From assembly GCA_020726285.1 (NCBI GenBank), contig DYSW01000002.1, forward strand, positions 93,980 through 157,979: a DNA stretch of 64,000 nt, in the 5' to 3' direction. The notes under the pieces were generated by a model. That model was not told the origin of the DNA. It did not search any database and saw only the letters and a list, made by a program, of their open reading frames with translations. This document shows positions 28,153 to 38,345 of the stretch, piece by piece. Origin of the DNA: Melioribacter roseus. Lineage in GTDB: Bacteria > Bacteroidota > Ignavibacteria > Ignavibacteriales > Melioribacteraceae. The number at the start of each line of letters is the position of its first letter. Within the stretch, counting starts at the first letter, position 1. A program made the translations under genes and the position numbers.

Positions 28153-28217
28153 TACAGCATTTTTTTTTATAACTTTTCATTCATTTTGTTAATTCATAAT
28201 CACCAAACGGAGAATAT

Positions 28218-29723
28218 ATGTTCAAAAATCACCCGAAAGGGTTACCAGTTCTTTTCTTTACAGAAATGTGGGAAAGATTTGGTTTCTACACAATGATTGC
28301 AATTTTTGTTTTTTATTTGCAAGCTAATTTTGGTTGGGACCAAGCAACAGTTACAAACATTTACGGCATTTTTTTAGCGGGAGTTTATTTTACTCCAATT
28401 TTTGGCGGTTGGATTGCTGATAATGTACTTGGTTACGGTAAAACAATTACAGTTGGTGCTATAACTATGGGAATTGGATATACCGTTCTGGCAATTCCAA
28501 CAAATCAAGTTGTACTACCTATTCTTGGGTTATCAATTATTGCAATTGGTAACGGACTTTTTAAAGCTAACATTTCAGTACTAGTTGGCAATTTGTATTC
28601 TCACTCCGAAAACTCCCTGAAAGATTCTGGTTTTAATATTTTTTATATGGGTATTAATATTGGTGCGTTTTATGCTCCATTTGCCGCTGCTGGAATTAAA
28701 AACTATTTGATGGAAAACTATGGAGCAACTTTAGCACAAGGTTATAACGGTGGCTTTGCAGTAGCTGCTATTGGAATGGTATTCTCTTTCATAATTTTCA
28801 CTGTATTCAAAAAATATTATCAAGATGGTGATTATCAATCTAAAAACGTTGTTAATCACGAAAGAGATTTACAACTTACTCCAAAACAAGAAAAAGATAG
28901 AGTTATGGCACTTTTAACAGTTTTTGGAATTGTAATTTTCTTTTGGATGGCTTTCCATCAAAATGGAGCTGCGCTTTCTCTTTTTGCCCGCGATTATACT
29001 CATTCACAAGTAGGAAAATCAATCTACTTATTGTTTGATGTAATTGCACTACACGGAATTTTAGCTATCATTCTCGGAACTGCGAGTGCATTAAAAAAAT
29101 CCGCAACTGCCAAAGGTAGAATTATTTCATTATTTTTTGTTGTACTTGGTGCGGCTGCAGTTTATTATAAATATCAAACCTTACCAGAAAGTGGCACAAT
29201 TTCCCCAGAACAATTCCAAGCATTTAATCCGATGTTTATTGTTTTAATGACACCAGTTATTGTTGGTTATTTTGCTTTCTTAAATAAACGTGGAAAAGAA
29301 CCATCTTCACCAGCTAAAATTGGTGTTGGAATGTTTGTAACAGCTATTGCTTACTCTATTATGCTTCTCGCTGTAATTGGAATGCAACCAGTTTATACAT
29401 TAAATGGTGGAGTTTCACCTAATACAGTTTCTCCTTTCTTTTTAATATCTACTTATTTTGCACTTACAATCGCCGAACTACATTTATCGCCAATGGGACT
29501 TTCATTTGTATCTAAAGTTGCACCTCCGCGTATGAAAGGTTTATTGATGGGTGGATGGTTTGGAGCGACAGCAATTGGTAATTACTTTGCTGGTTTTATT
29601 GGTCGGTTTTATCAACATTGGGAATTATGGCAATTTTTCACATTATTGATAGTCTTTTCTCTTCTTGCTGCATTAATGGTTGTTTTTACTCTTAAAAAAT
29701 TGAATCAAGCAATTAATAATTAA
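28218..29723 (+). CDS. Proton-dependent oligopeptide transporter (POT/PTR family)
   Basis: A 501-residue major facilitator with about 12-14 hydrophobic helices. The N-terminal FFTEMWERFGFYTMIAIFVF contains the proton-coupling ExxER-type motif of POT transporters, and GWIADNVLGYGKTI with FNIFYMGINIGAFYAP are PTR signatures. Such transporters import di- and tripeptides with protons. A GGAGA site precedes the start. It is a single gene, divergent from the PASTA operon and closed by a terminator. Confidence 0.92.
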   Translation: MFKNHPKGLPVLFFTEMWERFGFYTMIAIFVFYLQANFGWDQATVTNIYGIFLAGVYFTPIFGGWIADNVLGYGKTITVGAITMGIGYTVLAIPTNQVVLPILGLSIIAIGNGLFKANISVLVGNLYSHSENSLKDSGFNIFYMGINIGAFYAPFAAAGIKNYLMENYGATLAQGYNGGFAVAAIGMVFSFIIFTVFKKYYQDGDYQSKNVVNHERDLQLTPKQEKDRVMALLTVFGIVIFFWMAFHQNGAALSLFARDYTHSQVGKSIYLLFDVIALHGILAIILGTASALKKSATAKGRIISLFFVVLGAAAVYYKYQTLPESGTISPEQFQAFNPMFIVLMTPVIVGYFAFLNKRGKEPSSPAKIGVGMFVTAIAYSIMLLAVIGMQPVYTLNGGVSPNTVSPFFLISTYFALTIAELHLSPMGLSFVSKVAPPRMKGLLMGGWFGATAIGNYFAGFIGRFYQHWELWQFFTLLIVFSLLAALMVVFTLKKLNQAINN

Positions 29724-29738
29724 TTAATTTATTTTACT

Positions 29739-29771
29739 AACTATCTGAAGGAATTTATCTTTCGGATAGTT
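29739..29771 (+). terminator. Terminator after the POT transporter gene
   Basis: Stem AACTATCTGAA with TTCGGATAGTT (one G-T pair), 11-base loop, followed by TTTTG. It lies 16 bases after the stop. Confidence 0.75.
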
Positions 29772-29875
29772 TTTGTTTCCAATAAATCTTATTCGAAAAT
29801 GTTGGTATTAAAACAGCATCTCATAAATAAATTATGTGGGATTTTTATACTTTTATTTCCCATTAAATTCTAAAA

Positions 29876-29897
29876 TTCCAAACTTTTCCATTTGGAA
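29876..29897 (-). terminator. Probable terminator after lipA
   Basis: Seven-base stem TTCCAAA/TTTGGAA with an 8-base loop, 3 bases beyond the lipA stop; on the minus strand it runs into TTTTAGAATTT. Confidence 0.5.
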
Positions 29898-29899
29898 CT

Positions 29900-30808
29900 T
29901 TAATCCACTAATTCTGCGTGTTTATCAGCATGGTATGAACTTCGCACAAGTGGTGCTGATTCAACTGCCAAGAAACCGAGTGTTTTCCCATAATTTCGAT
30001 ATTCAGTGAATTCATCTAGAGAAACATATCTTTCAACTGGAAGATGTTCTTTTGTTGGCTGTAAGTATTGACCGATTGTCATAATATCGCAACCATTTTC
30101 TTTTAGATCTCTCATAATTCCAAAAACTTCTTCTTTTGTTTCTCCAATACCAACCATAATTCCACTTTTTGTACGCAAACCTTTGGACTTAAACCATTTT
30201 ATTAATTCCAAACTTCGTTCGTATTTTGCTTGTGGTCTGACTGCATGATATAATCTATTAACAGTTTCAAGATTGTGATTTAAGATATTTGGGGGATTTT
30301 TCATTATTATTTCATAAGCTGATTCTTCACCTTTGAAATCTGGAATTAGAATTTCAATTGTGGTTTTGGGTGATAATTCCCTAATTAACCGAATTGATTC
30401 TGAAAATATTTCCGCACCACCATTTTTTAATTCATCTCGATTTACAGAAGTAATTACTGCATGTCGCAAACCAAGTTCAACCACTGATTCTGCAACTCTT
30501 CGTGGTTCATCTCTATCCAAATGTGATGGAATTCCCATTTTCACATTGCAAAATCCACAACTTCTCGTGCAAGTATCGCCTAAAATCATAAATGTAGCAG
30601 TTCTGTGACTCCAACATTCTGCTAAATTCGGACAGCGAGCCTCTTCGCAAACTGTGTTTAAGTGCGATTTTTTCATCAGATTTAGAACTTCAGTATAATT
30701 TTGTCCACTTGGCAAACGTACTTTTAACCAATCTGGTCTTTTTCCTAAATCGCCAATTTCCTTTTCTTTTGCATCTTTAAATTCTTTTTGATGTTGATTT
30801 ATTTTCAT
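29900..30808 (-). CDS. lipA: Lipoyl synthase
   Basis: A 302-residue radical SAM enzyme that inserts two sulfurs into octanoylated lipoyl domains. Both clusters are visible: the auxiliary cluster motif CEEARCPNLAEC and the radical SAM motif CTRSCGFC. HNLETVNRLYHAVRPQAKY and MTIGQYLQPTKEHLPVERY are also typical, and RSSYHADKH near the end supplies the conserved serine of the auxiliary cluster. It is a single gene. The lipoyl-protein partners are not in the window. Confidence 0.95.
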   Translation of the reverse strand: MKINQHQKEFKDAKEKEIGDLGKRPDWLKVRLPSGQNYTEVLNLMKKSHLNTVCEEARCPNLAECWSHRTATFMILGDTCTRSCGFCNVKMGIPSHLDRDEPRRVAESVVELGLRHAVITSVNRDELKNGGAEIFSESIRLIRELSPKTTIEILIPDFKGEESAYEIIMKNPPNILNHNLETVNRLYHAVRPQAKYERSLELIKWFKSKGLRTKSGIMVGIGETKEEVFGIMRDLKENGCDIMTIGQYLQPTKEHLPVERYVSLDEFTEYRNYGKTLGFLAVESAPLVRSSYHADKHAELVD

Positions 30809-31102
30809 AAAAACTGAGCCTCTCTTAAATTATCTTTTATGTAAAATTAAGATTTTTTGTCCAATTAAAGAATCACATATTTATTACCTTTTTATTAAAA
30901 TTATACAAAAAAAAGTAGCTAATGTTTTGCTTCTCCTTTTTTCAGAAACAAATAAATACAATAAGAAATTAGAGACCTAAAAAGTTATGCGAATTTCATA
31001 TTCTAAAACAATAATAATACAACTTTGTATTTTTTATTTTTTTTTTGGTTTCTTTGTATAAATATTTTAATTTTGATCTTTCAAAAATCAAAGTTAGTTA
31101 TT
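30809..31102. other. Intergenic region between lipA and nuoA
   Basis: About 290 bases of strongly AT-rich DNA between divergent genes, so it should hold promoters for lipA and for the 11-gene nuo operon. I see no convincing operator, riboswitch or hairpin. A TTG-started extension of nuoA into it (from 31025) is low-complexity and was not accepted. Confidence 0.4.
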
Positions 31103-31531
31103 ATGCCTACTGATTCAATAATGTTAACAGAGTTCGGAAAGATTCTAATTTTCATGATACTCTCAGTTGTTTTTGTTGCGATTGGACTTTTAACCGCAAA
31201 ACTTATAAGACCCTCAAGACCTACTCAAGAAAAATCTACAATTTACGAATGTGGAGAAGAAATTGTAGGTTCTCCATACGTAAAATTCAATATCCGTTTT
31301 TATGTTGTTGCTCTTATTTTCATCATTTTTGATGTAGAAGTTGTTCTTCTATTTCCTTGGGCATTAGCATATAAAAATTTCGGAGTACCAGGTTTCTTAG
31401 TTGGAATTTCTTTCTTAATAATTCTTATACTTGGAATGGCTTACGAATGGCGAAAAGGAGATTTGGAATGGGACAGACCTCGACCAAATATTCCTAATTT
31501 AATTAACGATAAAGCTGGATTTGATAAATAA
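31103..31531 (+). CDS. nuoA: NADH-quinone oxidoreductase subunit A
   Basis: A 142-residue membrane subunit of complex I with three helices. IRPSRPTQEKSTIYECGEE carries the conserved cysteine loop, followed by FNIRFYVVALIFIIFDVEVV, the invariant FDVE segment. The ATG at 31103 gives normal family length; the frame extends upstream to a TTG in AT-rich leader DNA. It is the first gene of nuoABCDHIJKLMN. Confidence 0.92.
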   Translation: MPTDSIMLTEFGKILIFMILSVVFVAIGLLTAKLIRPSRPTQEKSTIYECGEEIVGSPYVKFNIRFYVVALIFIIFDVEVVLLFPWALAYKNFGVPGFLVGISFLIILILGMAYEWRKGDLEWDRPRPNIPNLINDKAGFDK

Positions 31532-31551
31532 TATAGAAGATTGGTAAAACA

Positions 31552-32043
31552 ATGGGATTATTAGATAAAGAATTTAACGATGGTAATATAGTAATAACAA
31601 AAACTGAAGATTTGCTAAATTGGGCGAGACTTTCTTCGCTTTGGCAATTAACTTTTGGTTTAGCTTGTTGTGCTATCGAAATGATGGCTGCTTCGGCATC
31701 GCATTACGATTTAGATAGATTTGGTATTATGCCACGTCCTTCACCAAGACAAGCTGATGTTATTATTGTTTCAGGAACCGTAACACTAAAAATGGCAAGT
31801 AGAGTTAAAAGACTTTACGAACAAATGCCCGACCCCAAATATGTTGTTTCGATGGGAAGCTGTTCAAATAGTGGAGGTCCGTATTGGAATTATGGTTACC
31901 ACGTATTAAAAGGAGTTGATAGAGTAATTCCTGTTGATGTTTTTGTGCCTGGTTGTCCACCTCGCCCAGAAGCATTAATAGAAGGATTATTAAAACTTCA
32001 AGAAAAAATTAGACATGAAAAACTAACAAAGCAAACAGCATGA
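31552..32043 (+). CDS. nuoB: NADH-quinone oxidoreductase subunit B
   Basis: A 163-residue peripheral subunit holding the terminal N2 [4Fe-4S] cluster. The unusual adjacent cysteine pair is in [11 protein letters not shown], and the other ligands are in [14 protein letters not shown] and [11 protein letters not shown]. It passes electrons to quinone at the NuoB-NuoD interface. It overlaps nuoC by 4 bases. Confidence 0.96.
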   Translation: MGLLDKEFNDGNIVITKTEDLLNWARLSSLWQLTFGLACCAIEMMAASASHYDLDRFGIMPRPSPRQADVIIVSGTVTLKMASRVKRLYEQMPDPKYVVSMGSCSNSGGPYWNYGYHVLKGVDRVIPVDVFVPGCPPRPEALIEGLLKLQEKIRHEKLTKQTA

Positions 32044-32573
32044 AAACTTCAGAAGAAATATATAATATATTAAAAGAAAAATTTGGTGAAGAAGTAATTC
32101 TAAATCTTAATACTACTGAACCAATTGATGCGATTATTGAAGTAAATCCATCTAAAATTAACGAAGTTTCTAAGTTCCTACGTGATAGTGAAGAATTAAA
32201 ATTTGATACATTAATGCTTTTATCCGGAGTTGATGACGCTAACGGTACAAAAGTAAAAGATGAAAATGAAATCGAAACTATTCAAGGTGGCACATTATCG
32301 GTTTATTATCATTGCCATAGTATGGAAATAGGACATAAAGTTGCACTTCGCGTTGCAACTCCAAGAGAAAATCCTCAAGTTCAAACAGTTGAAAGAATTT
32401 GGAGAACTGCTGATTGGCATGAACGTGAAGCATTTGATATGTTCGGAATTAAATTCCTTAATCATCATGATTTAAGAAGAATTTTAATGCCCGACGATTG
32501 GGGTGAAAGATACCCTTTAAGAAAAGATTATGTAGATCCAGAATATTATAATGGCATTAAAATTCCTTATTAA
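32040..32573 (+). CDS. nuoC: NADH-quinone oxidoreductase subunit C
   Basis: A 177-residue peripheral-arm subunit with the 30-kDa signature at [20 protein letters not shown] and [19 protein letters not shown]. It is separate from nuoD, unlike the nuoCD fusion of enterobacteria. [21 protein letters not shown] insertion is somewhat charged but not exceptional. Confidence 0.94.
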   Translation: MKTSEEIYNILKEKFGEEVILNLNTTEPIDAIIEVNPSKINEVSKFLRDSEELKFDTLMLLSGVDDANGTKVKDENEIETIQGGTLSVYYHCHSMEIGHKVALRVATPRENPQVQTVERIWRTADWHEREAFDMFGIKFLNHHDLRRILMPDDWGERYPLRKDYVDPEYYNGIKIPY

Positions 32574-32585
32574 AAAAGGTAGAAA

Positions 32586-33701
32586 ATGGCTGTAAAAACA
32601 GAAGAATTAGTATTAAATATGGGTCCTCAACATCCATCAACTCACGGGGTGTTAAGACTTTTAGTTGAACTCGATGGTGAACTTGTTACTGATGTAAAGC
32701 CAATTATTGGTTATTTACACCGTTGTTTCGAAAAACATTGTGAGTACCTTACTTATCCGCAAATAATACCATATACAGATAGAATGGATTATCTTGCTTC
32801 GATGTACAACAATTTTGGTTATGTAACTGCTGTAGAAAAACTTGCTGGTATTCAAGTTCCTGAAAGAGTAGAATATATTCGAGTAATTATGGGGGAATTG
32901 CAACGAGTTGCTTCGCACCTTGTTGCTCTTGGAACTTACGGTTTGGATATTGGAGCATTTACTCCTTTTCTATTCTTATTCCGCGACCGTGAGAAAATTT
33001 TAGACTTATTTGAAATGACTTGTGGAGCTCGCCTTCTATATAATTATATGTGGATTGGCGGTGTTTCTCACGATATTCCTTCCGATTTTGTGCCTTCAGT
33101 TAAGAAATTTATCAAAGAATTCCGCCCAACAATGGTTGAATTAAATGATTTATTAACTTACAACAAGATTTTTGTAGAAAGGACTGCTAATATTGGAATA
33201 TTACCTGCAGAAACTGCAATTAATTATGGAATTACTGGTCCGAACTTACGAGCCTCCGGTGTTAAATGGGATTTACGTAAAAATGACACATATTCCATTT
33301 ATAATAAATTTGATTTCGAAATACCAGTCGGGGATGGTAAATTAGGCACTCTAGGTGATTCGTGGGATAGATATTACGTACGCGTTCTTGAAGTTGAACA
33401 AAGTTTAAGAATTATTGAACAAGCAATTGATAATATTCCTGATGGTGATGTCTTTGAAGCAGTACCAAAACGAATCAAAATGCCAAAAGGTAATGTTTAT
33501 CATAGAGTTGAAAATCCAAAAGGTGAACTTGGTTTCTTTATAATGAGTGACGGGAAAAATAACCCTACTCGAGTTAAAGTACGTCCTCCATCTTTTGTAA
33601 ATATTGCCATTTTTGGTGAATTATGTAGAGGTCATTTAGTGGCTGATTTAGTTGCAATTTTAGGAAGTTTAGACATAGTACTTGGAGAAATAGATAGATA
33701 A
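32586..33701 (+). CDS. nuoD: NADH-quinone oxidoreductase subunit D
   Basis: A 371-residue 49-kDa-type subunit forming the quinone chamber with Nuo[21 protein letters not shown] carries the conserved quinone-site histidine; [18 protein letters not shown] and the C-terminal [24 protein letters not shown] end are typical. It ends in EIDR as usual for the family and overlaps nuoH by one base. Confidence 0.96.
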   Translation: MAVKTEELVLNMGPQHPSTHGVLRLLVELDGELVTDVKPIIGYLHRCFEKHCEYLTYPQIIPYTDRMDYLASMYNNFGYVTAVEKLAGIQVPERVEYIRVIMGELQRVASHLVALGTYGLDIGAFTPFLFLFRDREKILDLFEMTCGARLLYNYMWIGGVSHDIPSDFVPSVKKFIKEFRPTMVELNDLLTYNKIFVERTANIGILPAETAINYGITGPNLRASGVKWDLRKNDTYSIYNKFDFEIPVGDGKLGTLGDSWDRYYVRVLEVEQSLRIIEQAIDNIPDGDVFEAVPKRIKMPKGNVYHRVENPKGELGFFIMSDGKNNPTRVKVRPPSFVNIAIFGELCRGHLVADLVAILGSLDIVLGEIDR

Positions 33702-34774
33702 TGTATAATTTTTTAACAGATTTACTTGGTAATGAAATATTAGCTTTCGCTATAGGCTCTACAATACCTCTTTTATTTATCTTGGTATTTGTAATTTTTG
33801 CTGTCCTTGGTGAACGTAAAGTTGCCGGACACATGCAAGATAGACTTGGACCAATGCGAGTTGGTTGGCATGGCATCTTGCAAACAGTTGCTGATTTGGT
33901 AAAATTATTGCAAAAAGAAGATATTACTGCAAAAGGTGCTGATAAAGTATTATTCAATTTAGCACCTGCTTTAGTATTTTTGGGAAGTTATGCAGCGTAT
34001 GTTGCAATTCCCTTTTCAAGTCAATATATTGGCTCAAGTGCTGATGTTGGTATTTTCTTCATTACTGCTGTTTCTGGTTTAGTTGTTGCTGGATTAATTT
34101 TAGCTGGTTGGTCTTCTGACAATAAATATTCACTTTATGGTGCAATACGTTCGGCTGCTCAGATTGTTAGCTACGAAATTCCCACCGCCATTGTGATTTT
34201 AACAATGGTAATGCTTGCTGGAACTTTAAGTTTAATGGAATTCAGCGATATGCAAACGGAATATTTCTGGAATTGGTGGATTTTTGGCGGACCTATAGAA
34301 GGTTATGTTAAATTTTTACTAATGCCTTTTACTTTTGCAGCATTTCTTTTATTCTATATAAGTTCACTTGCCGAAGTAAACAGAACTCCTTTTGATATGC
34401 CCGAAGCAGAATCAGAATTAGTTTCTGGTTACCACACTGAATATTCGGGAATGAAGTTCGCGATGTTCTTTTTAGCCGAATATGCCAATATGTTTGCTGT
34501 TTCTGCAATTGCTGTAACATTATTCCTTGGAGGTTATCAATCTCCTTTTGGTTATTTGGGTAATATGATAAATATGCCTACATTAATTCCTTTCGAGCAA
34601 TTCTTCTGGTTTGCTTTTAAGGGAGTTATCTTAGTTTTTGTTCAAATGTGGTTAAGATGGACTTTACCAAGAGTTCGTGTTGATCAATTGATGGTAATTT
34701 GCTGGAAATACTTAATTCCATACGCAGTTGCTAATTTAATTATAGTTGGATTGTTAACATTATTATTATTATAG
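33701..34774 (+). CDS. nuoH: NADH-quinone oxidoreductase subunit H
   Basis: A 357-residue membrane subunit with about eight helices at the base of the quinone channel. GERKVAGHMQDRLGPMRVG, RSAAQIVSYEIP and AEVNRTPFDMPEAESELVSG are the family signatures and contain the conserved charged residues of the first proton pathway. It overlaps nuoD by one base. Confidence 0.96.
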   Translation: MYNFLTDLLGNEILAFAIGSTIPLLFILVFVIFAVLGERKVAGHMQDRLGPMRVGWHGILQTVADLVKLLQKEDITAKGADKVLFNLAPALVFLGSYAAYVAIPFSSQYIGSSADVGIFFITAVSGLVVAGLILAGWSSDNKYSLYGAIRSAAQIVSYEIPTAIVILTMVMLAGTLSLMEFSDMQTEYFWNWWIFGGPIEGYVKFLLMPFTFAAFLLFYISSLAEVNRTPFDMPEAESELVSGYHTEYSGMKFAMFFLAEYANMFAVSAIAVTLFLGGYQSPFGYLGNMINMPTLIPFEQFFWFAFKGVILVFVQMWLRWTLPRVRVDQLMVICWKYLIPYAVANLIIVGLLTLLLL

Positions 34775-34786
34775 AATTGAAGAATT

Positions 34787-35383
34787 ATGAAACAATATCT
34801 TAAAAATACTTGGGAAGCACTTTGGACGATATTAATCGGTATGAAAATTACTTGGCAACATTTATTTGTGCCTGCAGTAACTATTCAATATCCAGATGAA
34901 CACAGACATATTCCCGATAGAGCAAGAAACAGACTTTATGTAAATATTGATGATTGCATTGGCTGTATGCAATGCGAACGTGCTTGTCCCGTAAGTTGTA
35001 TTCATATCGAGACAGTAAAATCTGTTCCTACTGATGAACTTGGTTTAACTTCTAAAGGTACCAAAAAAGCACTTTGGGTAACTAAGTTCGAAATTGATTT
35101 TGCTAAATGTATGTACTGCCAGCTATGCGTTTTCCCTTGCCCAAGTGAATGCATTACAATGACAAAAGCATACGAATTTTCTGAACAATATCGTGAAGAT
35201 TTAGTTTACAATTTTTCTAACTTATCTATAACAGACATTGCTCAAAAACAAATTAATTATGATAAGTTTTTAGCTGAAAAACTTACTTTGGCAAAAGCTA
35301 AAGAAGAAGCAGCTGCTAAAGCAAAAGCCGAAAGCGAAAATCAAGTAAATAACTTAACTTCAAACGAAGAGAACAATAAATAA
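34787..35383 (+). CDS. nuoI: NADH-quinone oxidoreductase subunit I
   Basis: A 198-residue ferredoxin-like subunit with two [4Fe-4S] clusters: CIGCMQCERACPVSC and CMYCQLCVFPCPSEC. It bridges the peripheral clusters to NuoB. The C-terminus (from about residue 165) is a lysine/alanine/glutamate-rich tail. With no nuoEFG upstream, its cluster is probably a main entry point for electrons from an unidentified donor. Confidence 0.95.
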   Translation: MKQYLKNTWEALWTILIGMKITWQHLFVPAVTIQYPDEHRHIPDRARNRLYVNIDDCIGCMQCERACPVSCIHIETVKSVPTDELGLTSKGTKKALWVTKFEIDFAKCMYCQLCVFPCPSECITMTKAYEFSEQYREDLVYNFSNLSITDIAQKQINYDKFLAEKLTLAKAKEEAAAKAKAESENQVNNLTSNEENNK

Positions 35384-35384
35384 T

Positions 35385-35888
35385 ATGGAATTATACGATA
35401 TAATATTTTACTTCTTTGCTGCAATGATTCTGGTAAGCGGTTTCGTTGTAGTTGGTTCAAAAAATATAGTTTATTCGGCTTATTCACTACTTTTTGTATT
35501 AATTGGAATAGCTGCATTCTATATTCTTTTGGGTGCTGATTTTCTTGGAGTGGTTCAACTAATGGTTTATGTTGGTGGAATCTTAATCTTACTTCTTTTT
35601 GGTATTATGCTTACTAATAAAGTTAAAGGCGTTGAAATCAAATCAGATAGCAATTTTGTTATTCCATCATTAATTACTATTGCTGTTTTTACTGCCTTTT
35701 TACTTTTTATTATTACAGAAACCAATTGGCAAGAAACCACACCAGAATTTGTTCAAACAACTGTAAAATCTCTCGGAATTGAGTTAATACAAAATTATTC
35801 GCTCGTGTTCGAAATTCTTGCAGTAGTACTTTTAATTGCTCTTATTGGAGCAGCAACCTTAGCACGTAACGACAACAAGGAGAATTAA
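35385..35888 (+). CDS. nuoJ: NADH-quinone oxidoreductase subunit J
   Basis: A 167-residue membrane subunit with five predicted helices. LLGADFLGVVQLMVYVGGIL, with the conserved broken helix, is the signature. It lies one base after nuoI. Confidence 0.93.
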   Translation: MELYDIIFYFFAAMILVSGFVVVGSKNIVYSAYSLLFVLIGIAAFYILLGADFLGVVQLMVYVGGILILLLFGIMLTNKVKGVEIKSDSNFVIPSLITIAVFTAFLLFIITETNWQETTPEFVQTTVKSLGIELIQNYSLVFEILAVVLLIALIGAATLARNDNKEN

Positions 35889-35889
35889 A

Positions 35890-36201
35890 TTGCCTCACGT
35901 AGGATTAACACATTTTTTAGTTATTAGTTCTATCTTATTCTCATTAGGGTTATATGCAGTTATTGTACGCAAAAATGCAATCCTGGTGCTTATGGGAATT
36001 GAATTAATGCTGAATTCAGCAAACATTAATTTTGTTGCATTCGCTCATTTTGGTAGATTTGGTTTGGATGGACAGATGATGGCTTTGTTTGTAATTGTTT
36101 TAGCCGCAGCCGAAGCAGCTATTGCACTTGCTATTGTTCTTAACATTTACAAAACATTTTTACATATCAATGTTGATGAAGTTGATAAACTTAAAGAATA
36201 G
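35890..36201 (+). CDS. nuoK: NADH-quinone oxidoreductase subunit K
   Basis: A 103-residue, three-helix antiporter-like subunit. GIELMLNSANINFVAFAHF contains the conserved glutamate, and VIVLAAAEAAIALAIVLNIY the second one. The start is TTG with AAGGAGA 6 bases upstream; no ATG fits better. Confidence 0.94.
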   Translation: MPHVGLTHFLVISSILFSLGLYAVIVRKNAILVLMGIELMLNSANINFVAFAHFGRFGLDGQMMALFVIVLAAAEAAIALAIVLNIYKTFLHINVDEVDKLKE

Positions 36202-36207
36202 GAAATT

Positions 36208-38310
36208 ATGCCAGGTTCAAACTTAATATCGTTATCACTCATAATTTTATTCCTACCATTAATTGGTTTTATTACCGTTTTACTTTTTGGAAAAAGATTT
36301 TCGAAACTATACAATTTCGAAATAGGTATACTTGCTACAAACATTATACTTACAATTTTTGTGATGTTTCAAAAATTGATGTATTTCCCAGAAAAAATTG
36401 CTAATCGCTTCACTTGGATTAACTTCGGAAATGTACCTTTTGTTGGTGAACTTAAAGTAGAATTAGGAATAGAATTAACAAACGTTACCGTCCTTATGCT
36501 CTTTGTGGTAAACTTGATTAGTTTTCTTGTTCACGTTTATTCTACAAAATACATGGAAGGCGACATTCGCTTTTCGAGATATTATTCATATCTCGGAATT
36601 TTTACTTTCTCCATGCTCGGAATTGTTCTTGCCGATAACTTCTTGATGATGTATATCTTCTGGGAACTTGTGGGACTTTCATCCTACTTACTTATTGGTT
36701 TTTGGTATGAAAAAGATTCTGCTGCCGATGCTGGGAAAAAAGCTTTTCTAACAAATAGAATTGGTGATATGGGAATGTGGCTAGGTATTCTTATACTTTT
36801 CACTAACTATCACACTTTTACTTTCGACACTATTTTTGAAGCAATTAATGCTGGAAATATTCCTTTTGGTGATAATGCTTGGTTAACTGCTGCAGGTATT
36901 TTAATCTTTTTGGGTGCTATAGGAAAATCTGCACAATTCCCTCTCCATGTTTGGCTACCTGATGCTATGGAAGGTCCAACACCAATTTCTGCTTTAATTC
37001 ACGCTGCTACCATGGTTGCCGCAGGTGTTTATATGATTGTTAAAGTATTTGCATTTTTTACAGCTGATGCTCTTTTAGTAATTGCAGTTATTGGTGTTTT
37101 AACATCATTTATATCAGCAACAATTGCATTAACTCAAAATGATATTAAAAAAGTTTTAGCTTATTCTACTGTTTCTCAGCTTGGCTACATGGTTATGGCA
37201 GTTGGCGTTGGTGCTTATCAGTACGCTTTCTTCCACCTTGTTACACACGCATTTTTTAAAGCATTATTATTCCTTGGTTCTGGTTCAGTTATTTACGCAA
37301 TGCACCACGAACAAGATATGCGTAAAATGGGTGGTTTGAAAAAGAAAATGCCAATTACTTATTACACATTTTTAACAGCAACTCTTGCTATTTCAGGTGT
37401 GCCATTTTTCAGTGGTTTCTTAAGTAAAGATGGAATTCTTGCAAGCACTTATGCATTTGGTAGTTTAACCGGCTATTGGTTAATTCCAATTATAGGATTT
37501 TTAGTTGCTGGAATGACTGCTTTTTATATGTTTAGATTAGTACTAATGACATTCCACGGAGAACCACGTGATCATCATAAATATGACCACGCTCACGAAA
37601 GTCCTTGGGCTATGACAATTCCATTGATTACACTTGCAGTTTTGTCATTCTGGATTGTGTTCACTCCAAATCCTGTAAGTCCAGATGCAGGTTGGTTCCT
37701 AAATAAAATTGAAACGCAATTTACAATTGTACCACAAGCAGCAAGATTTGAATTCATGCAAACTGAAGTTGTTCCGGTTGAAGAAAATCATACTAATCAA
37801 ACAGAACATGCAATAATTCATTCTGAACATTATATGCACGCCATGCACGAAGCTCATTATCCAGCAATGATTTTATCCTTAGTTTTAGCTTCGCTTGGAA
37901 TTTTATTTGCTTTTGTACTTTACTATTGGAACAAAGTTAGTGCTGATAAAATCGCAAATTCTATTCCTTTCCTATATAGATTTTCATTAAATAAGTGGTT
38001 TTTCGATGAATTCTATCATTCTACATTCATTCGAGGAACTCTAGAAACTTCAAAAGGTTTGTCAGTATTTGATGGAAAAGTTATTGATGGAGCAGTAAAT
38101 GGTTCAGCAACTGTTACCCAACTATTCTCAAAAATATCTAGTCTTTTCGATCAATATGTAGTAGATGGATTAGTAAATTTGACAGCTTTTAAAATGGGTT
38201 TCTTTGGATTTATCTTTAAGAAAACTCAAACTGGTAGAGTTCAAAACTATATTCTACTTGCAATTTTAAGTTTAATAATTCTATTTATAATTTTTTTACC
38301 GTTTTTCTAA
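36208..38310 (+). CDS. nuoL: NADH-quinone oxidoreductase subunit L
   Basis: A 700-residue antiporter-like subunit at the distal end of the membrane arm. FSMLGIVLADNFLMMYIFWE and LPDAMEGPTPISALIHAATM are hallmark segments, with the lysines and glutamates of the proton channel. A histidine-rich insertion (PRDHHKYDHAHESPW, later EEHYMHAMHEAHYP-like) lies in the C-terminal third before the lateral helix. Confidence 0.96.
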   Translation: MPGSNLISLSLIILFLPLIGFITVLLFGKRFSKLYNFEIGILATNIILTIFVMFQKLMYFPEKIANRFTWINFGNVPFVGELKVELGIELTNVTVLMLFVVNLISFLVHVYSTKYMEGDIRFSRYYSYLGIFTFSMLGIVLADNFLMMYIFWELVGLSSYLLIGFWYEKDSAADAGKKAFLTNRIGDMGMWLGILILFTNYHTFTFDTIFEAINAGNIPFGDNAWLTAAGILIFLGAIGKSAQFPLHVWLPDAMEGPTPISALIHAATMVAAGVYMIVKVFAFFTADALLVIAVIGVLTSFISATIALTQNDIKKVLAYSTVSQLGYMVMAVGVGAYQYAFFHLVTHAFFKALLFLGSGSVIYAMHHEQDMRKMGGLKKKMPITYYTFLTATLAISGVPFFSGFLSKDGILASTYAFGSLTGYWLIPIIGFLVAGMTAFYMFRLVLMTFHGEPRDHHKYDHAHESPWAMTIPLITLAVLSFWIVFTPNPVSPDAGWFLNKIETQFTIVPQAARFEFMQTEVVPVEENHTNQTEHAIIHSEHYMHAMHEAHYPAMILSLVLASLGILFAFVLYYWNKVSADKIANSIPFLYRFSLNKWFFDEFYHSTFIRGTLETSKGLSVFDGKVIDGAVNGSATVTQLFSKISSLFDQYVVDGLVNLTAFKMGFFGFIFKKTQTGRVQNYILLAILSLIILFIIFLPFF

Positions 38311-38345
38311 AATTTGAATAATAAATAAAAGGTTAGTATAAAAAG

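Noticed and set aside
31025..31102. Upstream TTG-started extension of nuoA
   Set aside because: The added 26 residues are low-complexity Phe/Ile/Leu from AT-rich leader DNA, without a ribosome-binding site, and exceed normal NuoA length.
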